Below, one piece after another: positions 31,699 to 39,983 of a DNA stretch of 64,000 nt. The DNA is from Sandaracinaceae bacterium. GTDB taxonomy: Bacteria; Myxococcota_A; Polyangia; Polyangiales; Houyiibacteriaceae. Each line of letters opens with the position of its first letter. Position 1 is the stretch's first letter. The stretch spans positions 62,001 through 126,000 of the forward strand of contig JACKEI010000005.1 of the NCBI GenBank assembly GCA_020633075.1, written 5' to 3'. The translations under genes were made by a program, and so were the position numbers. The notes under the pieces were generated by a model. That model was given only the letters and a program-made list of their open reading frames with translations. It ran no database searches and was not told where the DNA came from.

Positions 31699-33813
31699 AT
31701 GATTGTTTGGCCCGGAGTCCCCTACCCGCTCGGCGCGGTCTTCGACGGTACCGGGACCAACTTCGCGGTCTTCTCGGCCTCGGCGAAGAGCGTAGAGCTC
31801 TGTCTCTTCGATGAGCACGGCGTCGAGCAGCGCATCGAGCTGCCCGAGTCCACGGGCGGCGTGTTCCACGGCTACCTGCCGGAGGTGGTGGCCGGGCAGC
31901 GCTACGGCTTCCGGGTGCACGGCGAGTACGACCCTCGGCGCGGCCTACGCGCGGACCCCACCAAGCTGCTGCTGGACCCCTACGCCCGCGCCATCGAGGG
32001 GCGGGTCACCTGGAGCGAGCACGTGTTCTCGCACCCGCTGCACGCCGGGCGGCAGAGCGCCGACAGCGCGGCCTACGTGCCGCGTTCGATCGTGGTGAAC
32101 CCCTACTTCGTGTGGGGGGACGACAAGCGCCCGCGCACCAGCTGGCACGACACGGTCATCTACGAGGCCCACGTGCGCGGGCTGACCATGACGCACCCGG
32201 ACATCCCGGAGAAGCTGCGCGGCACGTACGCCGGGCTCGCTCACCCCGCCATGCTGCGCCACTACGCCATGCTGGGCGTCACGGCCATCGAGCTCATGCC
32301 GGTGCACCACTTCGTGCACGACCACCGCTTGGCGCAGCTCGGGCTGCGCAACTACTGGGGCTACAACTCCATCGGCTACTTCGCGCCCCACGGGCAGTAC
32401 AGCAGCGTGGGTGACCACGGAGGCCAGGTGGCGGAGTTCAAGGCCATGGTGCGGGGGCTGCACGCCGCGGGCATCGAGGTCATCCTGGACGTGGTCTACA
32501 ACCACACGGGCGAGGGCGACCACAACGGTCCCACCCTCTGCTTCCGCGGGCTCGACAACGCCGCCTACTACCGCCTCGCGCCGGACAACGAGCGCTACAT
32601 CGACTACACGGGCTGCGGCAACAGCATGAACATGCGGCACCCACACGTGCTGCAGCTCATCATGGACTCGCTGCGCTACTGGGTGCTGGAGATGCACGTG
32701 GACGGCTTCCGCTTCGACCTCGCGTCGGCGCTGGCGCGCGAGCTGCACGAGGTGGACCGCCTCTCGGCCTTCTTCGACTTGATCCAGCAGGACCCCGTCA
32801 TCAGTCAGGTCAAGCTCATCGCGGAGCCCTGGGACGTGGGCGAGGGGGGCTACCAGGTCGGCAACTTCCCGCCCCTCTGGTCCGAGTGGAACGGACAGTA
32901 CCGCGACACGGTGCGCGACTTCTGGCGTGGCGCCGAGCGCAAGCTGGGGGAGTTCGCGTACCGCTTCACGGGCAGCAGCGACCTCTACGCGTCCGGCGGC
33001 CGCAGCCCGCACGCCAGCATCAACTTCGTGACGTGCCACGACGGCTTCACGCTGCGTGACCTGGTGAGCTACGAGGAGAAGCACAACCAGGCCAACGGCG
33101 AGCAGAACCGCGACGGCGAGTCGCACAACCGCACGTGGAACTGTGGTGTGGAGGGCGACACGACCGACCCCGCCGTCCTCGCGCTGCGGGCCAAGCAGAC
33201 CCGCAACTTCCTGGTGACCCTCTTCCTGTCGCAGGGCGTGCCCATGCTGCTGGCCGGCGACGAGCTGGGTCGCACCCAGCGCGGCAACAACAACGCCTAC
33301 TGCCAGGACGGGCCTCTCTCGTGGGTGGACTGGGTGGGTCGTGATCTCGCGCTGGGAGACTTCTGCCGCCGCCTGATCCGCCTGCGCCGCCGACACCCCG
33401 TGTTCCGCAGGCGCCGCTGGTTCGAGGGCGTGCAGGTGCACTCCTCCAACCTCTCGGACATCGGCTGGTTCAAGCCGGACGGCGGCCCCATGAGCGAGCA
33501 CGACTGGCAGGTGGCCTTCGCGCGCGCGCTGGGTGTCTTCCTCAACGGCGACGCGCTGCCCGCGGCGGGCCTCCGCGGTGAGCGCGTGCAGGACGACAGC
33601 TTCTACCTCTTCTTCAACGCGGGCAGCGCCCCCGTGTCGTACGTCATCCCCAGCGAGCTGGGCGAGCCCGAGTGGCAGCTCCTGATCGACACGGACGTGG
33701 GCTTCGTCGAGAAGCGGACGCGCTGGGCCTCGGGCGTGACGATGGACATCGACCCGCACTCGCTGCGCCTGTACCGACGCAGCTACGCGGCCGCTGGCGC
33801 GCTCCCGGGCTGA
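31699..33813 (+). CDS. glgX: Glycogen debranching enzyme GlgX
   Basis: 704 residues, full length for the GH13 isoamylase-type GlgX/TreX family. N-terminal CBM48 ('PLGAVFDGTGTNFAVFSASA'), then the TIM barrel with 'HDTVIYEAHVRGLTMTHPDI', 'ILDVVYNHTGEG', nucleophile region 'VDGFRFDLASAL', acid/base 'LIAEPWDVG', and 'FVTCHDGFTLRDLVSY'. Hydrolyses alpha-1,6 branches of phosphorylase-limited glycogen. The usual N-terminus is intact. It is divergent from malQ-glgB and convergent with the small gene at 33818, with only 4 bases between the stops. Confidence 0.96.
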   Translation: MIVWPGVPYPLGAVFDGTGTNFAVFSASAKSVELCLFDEHGVEQRIELPESTGGVFHGYLPEVVAGQRYGFRVHGEYDPRRGLRADPTKLLLDPYARAIEGRVTWSEHVFSHPLHAGRQSADSAAYVPRSIVVNPYFVWGDDKRPRTSWHDTVIYEAHVRGLTMTHPDIPEKLRGTYAGLAHPAMLRHYAMLGVTAIELMPVHHFVHDHRLAQLGLRNYWGYNSIGYFAPHGQYSSVGDHGGQVAEFKAMVRGLHAAGIEVILDVVYNHTGEGDHNGPTLCFRGLDNAAYYRLAPDNERYIDYTGCGNSMNMRHPHVLQLIMDSLRYWVLEMHVDGFRFDLASALARELHEVDRLSAFFDLIQQDPVISQVKLIAEPWDVGEGGYQVGNFPPLWSEWNGQYRDTVRDFWRGAERKLGEFAYRFTGSSDLYASGGRSPHASINFVTCHDGFTLRDLVSYEEKHNQANGEQNRDGESHNRTWNCGVEGDTTDPAVLALRAKQTRNFLVTLFLSQGVPMLLAGDELGRTQRGNNNAYCQDGPLSWVDWVGRDLALGDFCRRLIRLRRRHPVFRRRRWFEGVQVHSSNLSDIGWFKPDGGPMSEHDWQVAFARALGVFLNGDALPAAGLRGERVQDDSFYLFFNAGSAPVSYVIPSELGEPEWQLLIDTDVGFVEKRTRWASGVTMDIDPHSLRLYRRSYAAAGALPG

Positions 33814-33817
33814 CGCG

Positions 33818-34327
33818 CTAGCGCAGTCGGTGGTTCGCGGCGATCAGGGCCTCGACCGTCGTCACCAGCTGGAACGCTGGCGTCTTGGTGTGCCCCCCCT
33901 TGTCCAACACCCAGCGGCAGGCCGGGTCCACGGCGTCGAACACGCCGCGCGGGTGCAGGGACGTGCTGACCAAGCCAATCGTGTACAGGACGGTGCGCGC
34001 CGTGCGCGCCCAGAGGGGGTGGCCGTCGATGACGATGCACTCACCGCGCAGCCGGGCGCTGGCCTCACGCCCGATCTTGGCGGCGTAGGCGCGCGCGTCG
34101 GACCGAGGCATGGGCATGCCTCCCCGGACGATGGCCAGCGTGGCCGTGCCCTCGGGGAAGTCCCGCAGCAGCGCGAGGTTGGCGCCGTGCACGGCCGCGA
34201 GCGCCGGCACGGTGACGCGGTCCGGGAAGTACGCCACCAGCACGTTCTCCCACGCGCTCACCGCATAGTCGGCCGCGACCGAGCAAAGCGGATGCGTCAG
34301 GGGGTCGTGGGCCAGGGGCACGGTCAC
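33818..34327 (-). CDS. Hypothetical protein co-transcribed with glgP
   Basis: 169 residues from a GTG at 34327, 3 bases after the glgP stop, so it is probably in the glgP operon. Contains an N-terminal segment 'YAVSAWENVLVAYFPDRVTV', a glycine turn 'ATLAIVRGGMPMPRSDARAY', and 'ECIVIDGHPLWARTARTVLY', which reads like an alternating alpha/beta fold, faintly STAS-like, but I do not recognise the family. No signal peptide or membrane segment. A role in glycogen control is only suggested by position. Confidence 0.6.
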   Translation of the reverse strand: MTVPLAHDPLTHPLCSVAADYAVSAWENVLVAYFPDRVTVPALAAVHGANLALLRDFPEGTATLAIVRGGMPMPRSDARAYAAKIGREASARLRGECIVIDGHPLWARTARTVLYTIGLVSTSLHPRGVFDAVDPACRWVLDKGGHTKTPAFQLVTTVEALIAANHRLR

Positions 34328-34330
34328 CGC

Positions 34331-36841
34331 TCAGTCCCGGTCGTCGCCCAGTGCGACGTGCACCGGGGCGACGGACCAGATCTCCTCGGCGTAGCGGCGG
34401 ATGGTCTCGTCGCTCGAGAAGCCGCCCATGCGCGCGATGTTGGCGAGGCTCATGGCCTGCCAGCGGTCCGGGTCGTCCCACGCGGCGCTGACCTCGTCGT
34501 GGCAGCGCAGGTACGCGTCGAAGTCGGCGCACACCATGTACTCGTCGTGGTGACGCAGGTCGTCGACGATGTCGCGGTAGCGTCCGGGCTCGTCCGGCGA
34601 GAAGCAGCCGCACGCCAGCAGCTCGAGCGCGTCGCGCAGGACGGGGCTCTTGTCGATGTCCTGCTGCGGCACGTAGCCGGCCGCGCGGCGGCGACCGACG
34701 GTGTCGGTGTCCATGCCGAAGAGGAAGAAGTTCTCCGCCCCGACGGCGTCGCGGATCTCGATGTTGGCGCCGTCCAGCGTGCCCACCGTGAGCGCGCCGT
34801 TCATGGCGAGCTTCATGTTGCCCGTGCCGGAGGCCTCGGTGCCGGCCAGCGAGATCTGCAGGGACACATCGGCCGCAGGGATGATGTGCTCGGCCAGCGT
34901 GACCGAGTAGTTGGGCGCGAAGACCACACGCAGCCGCTCGCGCGTGGCGGGGTCCTCGTTGACGATGGAGGCGATGTCGTTGGTGAGCTTGATGAGGTGC
35001 TTGGCGCGCAGGTAGCCCGGTGCGGCCTTGCCCGCGACCAGGAAGGTACGGGCGGGGTCGCTCACGCTCGGGTCACGCTTGATGCGCTGATAGAGCGCGA
35101 TGATGTGCAGCGCGTTCAGCAGCTGACGCTTGTACTCGTGGATGCGCTTGATCTGCGCGATGAGCATGGAGCTCGGGTCGAAGGTGTGCCCCGACGTGCG
35201 GCCAAGGTACTCCGAGAGCGCGACCTTGTGCTCGTGCTTGATGCGCGCGAGGTCGTCCAACAGAGCCCCCTTGTCGGCCACGGCCTCGAGCTCCCGCAGC
35301 TTGTGGAGGTCGCGCTCCCAGGCGGGACCCACCGTGCGGTCGAAGACGTCGCACAGCGCCGGGTTGGGCACCATCAGCCAGCGGCGCGGGGACACGCCGT
35401 TGGTCTTGTTGTTGAAGCGCTCTGGGAAGAGCCGCGCAAAGTCAGGCAGCAGGCGCGTCTTGACCAGCTCCGAGTGCAGCTCGGCCACCCCGTTGACGCT
35501 GTGGCTGCCCACGACGGCCAGGTGGGCCATGCGCACCTGCCGCTCCGGGTGCTCCTCGATCAGTGACATGCGCACCTTGAGCTGGCCGTCGGTGGGGTCG
35601 TGCAGGTGCACGCGCCGCAGCAGGCGCTGGTTGATCTCGTAGATGATCTCGAGGTGGCGCGGCAGCAGCCGCTCGAACATGGCCACGGGCCACTTCTCGA
35701 GGGCCTCGGGCATGAGCGTGTGGTTGGTGTACGCGAAGGTGCGCTGCGTGATGTCCCAGGCCGCGTCCCAGTCCAGGTGCTCGCGGTCGAGCAGGATGCG
35801 CATCAGCTCGGCGATGGCGATGGAGGGGTGCGTGTCGTTCAGCTGGATGGCGGCCTTGTCGGGCAGCTCGCGCAGGTCCGTGTGGCCGTCCTTGAAGCGC
35901 CGCATGATGTCGTGGATGGCGCAGGCGCAGAAGAAGTACTGCTGTTTGAGGCGCAGCTCGCGGCCCTCGGGTGAGTGGTCCGCCGGGTAGAGCACGCGGC
36001 TGATGGCCTCGGAGAGGGCCTTCTCTTCGACCGCGCGGCGAAAGTCCCCGGCGTTGAAGAGCTCGAGGTTGAACTCGTTGGACGCGCGCGCAGACCAGAG
36101 GCGCAGCGTGTTCACCGTGTCGTTGTCGTAGCCCGCGACGGGCAGGTCGTAGGGGACGCCCACCACGGTCTGGGTGTCCACCCACTGCCGCTGCACGCGG
36201 CCGTCCGGGTCGCGGTGCTGCTCCACGCGCCCGTAGAAGTTCACGGGCACGGCCAGCTCGTGGCGCGGGATCTCCCAGGGGTTGCCTTCACGCAGCCAGG
36301 AGTCCGCGCGCTCCACCTGGCGCCCGTCCACGATCTCCTGCTCGAAGATGCCGTACTCGTAGCGGATGCCGTACCCGAAGCCGGGCAGCTCGAGGGCCGC
36401 GAGGGAGTCGAGGAAGCAGGCCGCGAGCCGGCCGAGGCCGCCGTTGCCGAGTCCGGGGTCGGGCTCCTCCTCGAGGATGTCGGCCAGCGTCACGCCCACC
36501 TCCCGGAGCATGCGCTCGGCGGTGTCGTAGAGGCCCAGGCTGAGCAGGTTCTGGCCCATGGCGCGGCCCAGCAGGAACTCGGCCGACAGGTAGTAGGCGC
36601 GCTTCACGTCCTGCGTGCGGTAGGTCTGCCGCGTGGTGAGCCAGCGGTGGAGCAGACGGTCCCGCATGGCGTGCGCCATGGCGGTGTAGAGGTCGTGCTT
36701 CGTTGCGGACTCCCGGTCCTTGGCGCAGGTGTAGTAGAGGTGATCCAACACAGCCTGCTGGAGTGCGTCGGGCTCCATGCCGATGCGGGAATTCTCGGCG
36801 GCCTCGGAAGGGGCGATGGACGAGCGCAGGCGCGGGGTCAT
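34331..36841 (-). CDS. glgP: Glycogen phosphorylase
   Basis: 836 residues, standard for the GT35 family (E. coli GlgP 815). Releases glucose-1-phosphate from glycogen ends. Signatures: 'RAYYLSAEFLLGRAMGQNLL', 'GNGGLGRLAACFLDSLAAL', and the pyridoxal-phosphate block 'EASGTGNMKLAMNGALT' with Lys677 as the PLP-binding residue. The start at 36841 faces glgC across a 126-base gap. Domain content is complete with no truncation. Confidence 0.97.
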   Translation of the reverse strand: MTPRLRSSIAPSEAAENSRIGMEPDALQQAVLDHLYYTCAKDRESATKHDLYTAMAHAMRDRLLHRWLTTRQTYRTQDVKRAYYLSAEFLLGRAMGQNLLSLGLYDTAERMLREVGVTLADILEEEPDPGLGNGGLGRLAACFLDSLAALELPGFGYGIRYEYGIFEQEIVDGRQVERADSWLREGNPWEIPRHELAVPVNFYGRVEQHRDPDGRVQRQWVDTQTVVGVPYDLPVAGYDNDTVNTLRLWSARASNEFNLELFNAGDFRRAVEEKALSEAISRVLYPADHSPEGRELRLKQQYFFCACAIHDIMRRFKDGHTDLRELPDKAAIQLNDTHPSIAIAELMRILLDREHLDWDAAWDITQRTFAYTNHTLMPEALEKWPVAMFERLLPRHLEIIYEINQRLLRRVHLHDPTDGQLKVRMSLIEEHPERQVRMAHLAVVGSHSVNGVAELHSELVKTRLLPDFARLFPERFNNKTNGVSPRRWLMVPNPALCDVFDRTVGPAWERDLHKLRELEAVADKGALLDDLARIKHEHKVALSEYLGRTSGHTFDPSSMLIAQIKRIHEYKRQLLNALHIIALYQRIKRDPSVSDPARTFLVAGKAAPGYLRAKHLIKLTNDIASIVNEDPATRERLRVVFAPNYSVTLAEHIIPAADVSLQISLAGTEASGTGNMKLAMNGALTVGTLDGANIEIRDAVGAENFFLFGMDTDTVGRRRAAGYVPQQDIDKSPVLRDALELLACGCFSPDEPGRYRDIVDDLRHHDEYMVCADFDAYLRCHDEVSAAWDDPDRWQAMSLANIARMGGFSSDETIRRYAEEIWSVAPVHVALGDDRD

Positions 36842-36881
36842 GGCAGGGCCTCCAGCGGAGTGGCTAAGAGTGGCGAAGAGG

Positions 36882-36944
36882 GGTCACGAGGGACTATATC
36901 TGCGCCGAGCCGAATGTCCCGCGCACGCGCGGCGGCTCGTGACC
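36882..36944 (+). promoter_or_regulatory. Paired inverted repeat between glgP and glgC
   Basis: A perfect 9-base inverted repeat, GGTCACGAG at 36882-36890 and CTCGTGACC at 36936-36944, 45 bases apart, in the 126-base divergent gap. Between the arms lies an AT-rich stretch containing 'actatatc', a -10-like element. The arrangement suits a regulator bound as two half-sites controlling both synthesis and breakdown genes. Confidence 0.5.
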
Positions 36945-36967
36945 GCGGGAATGAAAGGAAGAGCACG

Positions 36968-38230
36968 ATGACACGCAATGGAGACCACCGCCGGCTCGCC
37001 TCACGCTCGGTCGCGCTCGTGCTCGCCGGGGGGCGCGGGTCGCGCCTCAAGCAGCTGACCGACGTGCGCGCCAAGCCGGCCGTCCACTTCGGCGGCAAGT
37101 ACCGAATCGTAGACTTCGCGCTGTCCAACTGCCTCAACTCCGGGCTGCGGCGCATCTACGTGCTGACGCAGTACAAGTCACACAGCCTGCTGCGGCACAT
37201 CCAGCGTGGCTGGTCGTTCCTGCGCGGCGAGGTGAACGAGTTCGTGGACCTGCTGCCCGCGCAGCAGCGCGTGGACGAGAGCATGTGGTACCGCGGCACC
37301 GCCGACGCGGTGTGGCAGAACCTGGACATCTTGCGCGCGGAGGGGCCCGAGTACGTGGTCATCCTCGCGGGCGACCACATCTACAAGATGGACTACGGCG
37401 CCATGCTCGAGGAGCACGTGGCGCGCGGGGCCGACTGCTCGGTGGCGTGCGTGGAGGTGCCGCGCAGCCAGGCGCGCGAGTTCGGTGTCATGGACACGGA
37501 CGCGAGCGGCCGCATCATCAGCTTCCTCGAGAAGCCCGAGAACCCGCCGTGCGTGCCCGGGCGCCCGGACATCTCGCTGGCCAGCATGGGGATCTACGTG
37601 TGCAACGCCGAGTTCCTCTACGACTCGCTGGTGCGCGACGCGAGGGACGAGGGCTCCACGCACGACTTCGGGCGCGACTTCATCCCGCGCTTCGTGAACA
37701 GCGCCAAGCTCTACGCGCACGAGTTCTCGAAGAGCTGCCAGCGCAGCGGCAACGAGCACGGGTCGTACTGGCGCGACGTCGGAACGCTGGACGCGTACTG
37801 GGAGGCGAGCCTGGACCTGACCAGCGTCACGCCGGAGCTGGACCTCTACGACCCCAACTGGCGGATCTTCACGCACAGCTCGCAGCTGGCTCCGGCCAAG
37901 TTCGTGTTCGACGACGAGGGGCGACGCGGCACGGCGCTGGACAGCGTGGTGTCCGAGGGGGTGATCGTGTCGGGAGCCGAGGTGCGGCGCTCGCTGCTCT
38001 CCTCGCAGGCGCGCGTCAACTCGTTCGCCCGCCTGGAGGAAGCGGTGATTCTGCCGGAGGTCAACATCGGACGCCACGCGCGCCTGTCGAAGGTCATCGT
38101 GGACCGTGGGGTGAGCATCCCCGAGGGCCTGGTGGTGGGGGAAGACCACGCGCTGGACGCGCGCCGCTTCGAGCGCACCGCCGGTGGCGTGTGCCTCATC
38201 AACGCGGAGATGATCGCGGCGCTCGACTGA
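36968..38230 (+). CDS. glgC: Glucose-1-phosphate adenylyltransferase
   Basis: 420 residues from the ATG at 36968, with GAAAGGAAG 7 bases upstream as ribosome site; the frame is open for 330 codons upstream but there it is a shadow of glgP. Makes ADP-glucose for glycogen synthesis. Motifs: 'LVLAGGRGSRLKQLTDVRAK', 'GKYRIVDFALSNCLNSG', 'AGDHIYKMDY', 'SYWRDVGTLDAYWEASLDL' and a C-terminal left-handed helix ('VNIGRHARLSKVIVDRGVSI'). Length matches family (E. coli 431). It is probably allosterically regulated, but specificity cannot be read from sequence. Confidence 0.97.
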   Translation: MTRNGDHRRLASRSVALVLAGGRGSRLKQLTDVRAKPAVHFGGKYRIVDFALSNCLNSGLRRIYVLTQYKSHSLLRHIQRGWSFLRGEVNEFVDLLPAQQRVDESMWYRGTADAVWQNLDILRAEGPEYVVILAGDHIYKMDYGAMLEEHVARGADCSVACVEVPRSQAREFGVMDTDASGRIISFLEKPENPPCVPGRPDISLASMGIYVCNAEFLYDSLVRDARDEGSTHDFGRDFIPRFVNSAKLYAHEFSKSCQRSGNEHGSYWRDVGTLDAYWEASLDLTSVTPELDLYDPNWRIFTHSSQLAPAKFVFDDEGRRGTALDSVVSEGVIVSGAEVRRSLLSSQARVNSFARLEEAVILPEVNIGRHARLSKVIVDRGVSIPEGLVVGEDHALDARRFERTAGGVCLINAEMIAALD

Positions 38231-38258
38231 GCGGCCCGCGCGGGGGCAGAGTGAGCGC

Positions 38259-39857
38259 ATGTCCGCTCGCCCCCCTGCCCGTCGCCCCAGCATCCCGCAC
38301 CCGTCTCTCCCAGTCATGGCGTTGGCGTGCTGGCTGACGGGGCTCACGCTCGCGCTGCCCACTACGGCGCACGCCCAGATCGTGATCGACCTGGACGGTG
38401 TGGTCCCGGCCGGGGACGAGACGCACTTCTTCGTACCCTTCGAGGTGCCTCCCGGCATCGCCGAGATCGAGGTCAGCCACCTGGCGTTGTCGCCGGACAA
38501 CATCCTCGACTTCGGCCTCGAAGACGCCGACGGCTTTCGCGGCTGGGGGGGCGGCAACGCCGAGCCCGCCGTGGTGGGCGTGGACCGCGCGTCGCGCAGC
38601 TACGTCCCGGGCCCCATCGCCGCAGGCACGTGGCGCGTGGTCGTGGGCAAGGCGAAGCTGGTGGAGCTGCCCGCGCTCTACCAGCTGCGCGTCACCCTGC
38701 GCACCGCCGCCGAGGCGACCCTCCCGGCCCAGCCCGAGCGCGCGCCCTACGTCGACCCGGGCGCCCTCGCCACGGGCCGTCGGTACTACGCCGGCGACTT
38801 CCACGTGCACTCGCGCGAGAGCGGCGACGCGCACCCCACGCTGGACGAGATCGCCACGGTGGCGCGCGCCAACGGTCTCGACTTCGTGGTCATCACCGAC
38901 CACAACACGCACACCGGGCTCGACTACATGAACGCCGCGCAGGCGCGTCACCCGGACCTGCTCTTCGTGCCGGGCGTGGAGTTCACCACGTACGCCGGGC
39001 ACGCCAACGGCATCGGGGCCACCCGCTGGGTGGACCACCGCGTCGGCGTCGAGGGCGCCACCATCGCCGACGCCGTGGCCGCCTACGACGAGCAGGGCGC
39101 GCTCTTCTCCATCAACCACCCCGCGCTCAGCCTCGGCAACCTCTGCATCGGCTGCGCCTGGAACCACCCAATCGACGACAGCGCCGTGGACGCGGTGGAG
39201 ATCATGACGGGCGCGACCTCCATCGCGCGCACCGCCTTCCTGGGCGCCAGCCTCGCGTTCTGGGACGGCTTCTGTGCACGCGGCCGACACGTCGCCGCGC
39301 TGGGCGGCAGCGACGACCACCGCGCAGGCGAGGGCACCGGCACGCTGGACTCCCCCATCGGCTCGCCAACCACCATGGTGGAGGCCGACGAGCTCTCCGT
39401 GGCCGCCATCCTCGAGGGCGTGCGCCAGGGACGCACGGTGGTGCGCATCACGGGCAGCGCAGCGCCCATGGTGACCCTGACCGCGCGCGAAGGGCTGGTC
39501 GGGGACACCGCCACCGCCGGCAGGGCACACCTCGTGGTCCGCATCGACGGCGGCCTGGGCGGCGCCTTCCACGTGGTGCGCAACGGCGTGACTCCGGAGG
39601 AGCCGCTCCCGATCGACGCGGACCCGTTCACCTACGAGCTCGAGGCGCCGGCCCCCGACGAGGGCGAGGACCGCTACCGCGTGGAGGTCCTCGAGGGTGG
39701 CAAGACCGTGACCATCACCAGCTACGTGTACGTGCGGCGCCCGGTCGGCGGCGGCGGCTGCGCGAGCGCCCCCGGCGGGACGGGTGGTGCCGCGCTCGTG
39801 TGGGCCGGACTGCTGCTCGCCATGGGGCTCGCTCGAGGGCGTCGCCGCGCACGCTGA
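38259..39857 (+). CDS. CehA/McbA-like PHP-domain metallohydrolase with MYXO-CTERM-like tail
   Basis: 532 residues. The ATG at 38259 is 29 bases after glgC. Signal peptide is plausible near residue 20 ('MALACWLTGLTLALPTTAHA', beginning at Met20). An N-terminal beta domain (about 30-155) resembles a CBM/pre-peptidase-like fold. The PHP domain contains 'GDFHVHSRESGDAHPTLDEI', 'DFVVITDHNTHTG', 'PGVEFTTYAGHANG' and 'GGSDDHRAG', giving the metal-binding His/Asp set typical of CehA/McbA amidohydrolases. The C-terminus 'GGGGCASAPGGTGGAALVWA' then TM and Arg-rich end is like the MYXO-CTERM sorting tag. It sits inside the glycogen locus, which is unexplained. Exported, surface anchored. Confidence 0.8.
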   Translation: MSARPPARRPSIPHPSLPVMALACWLTGLTLALPTTAHAQIVIDLDGVVPAGDETHFFVPFEVPPGIAEIEVSHLALSPDNILDFGLEDADGFRGWGGGNAEPAVVGVDRASRSYVPGPIAAGTWRVVVGKAKLVELPALYQLRVTLRTAAEATLPAQPERAPYVDPGALATGRRYYAGDFHVHSRESGDAHPTLDEIATVARANGLDFVVITDHNTHTGLDYMNAAQARHPDLLFVPGVEFTTYAGHANGIGATRWVDHRVGVEGATIADAVAAYDEQGALFSINHPALSLGNLCIGCAWNHPIDDSAVDAVEIMTGATSIARTAFLGASLAFWDGFCARGRHVAALGGSDDHRAGEGTGTLDSPIGSPTTMVEADELSVAAILEGVRQGRTVVRITGSAAPMVTLTAREGLVGDTATAGRAHLVVRIDGGLGGAFHVVRNGVTPEEPLPIDADPFTYELEAPAPDEGEDRYRVEVLEGGKTVTITSYVYVRRPVGGGGCASAPGGTGGAALVWAGLLLAMGLARGRRRAR

Positions 39858-39983
39858 AGCGCGATTCAGGAACGCCGCCTGCCCGCTGGACCCCGCGCGG
39901 CATCTCCCGCTGAGCGGACCCTCCGGTACGCCGATGGCCGCCTGCTGGCTCACCCCTCCCGCTCGCGCTATCCGCTCCCTGTC

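Noticed and set aside
39858..39983. Possible small gene ahead of glgA
   Set aside because: The 126-base gap has an open frame only as a continuation of the reading frames next to it; nothing in it looks coding.
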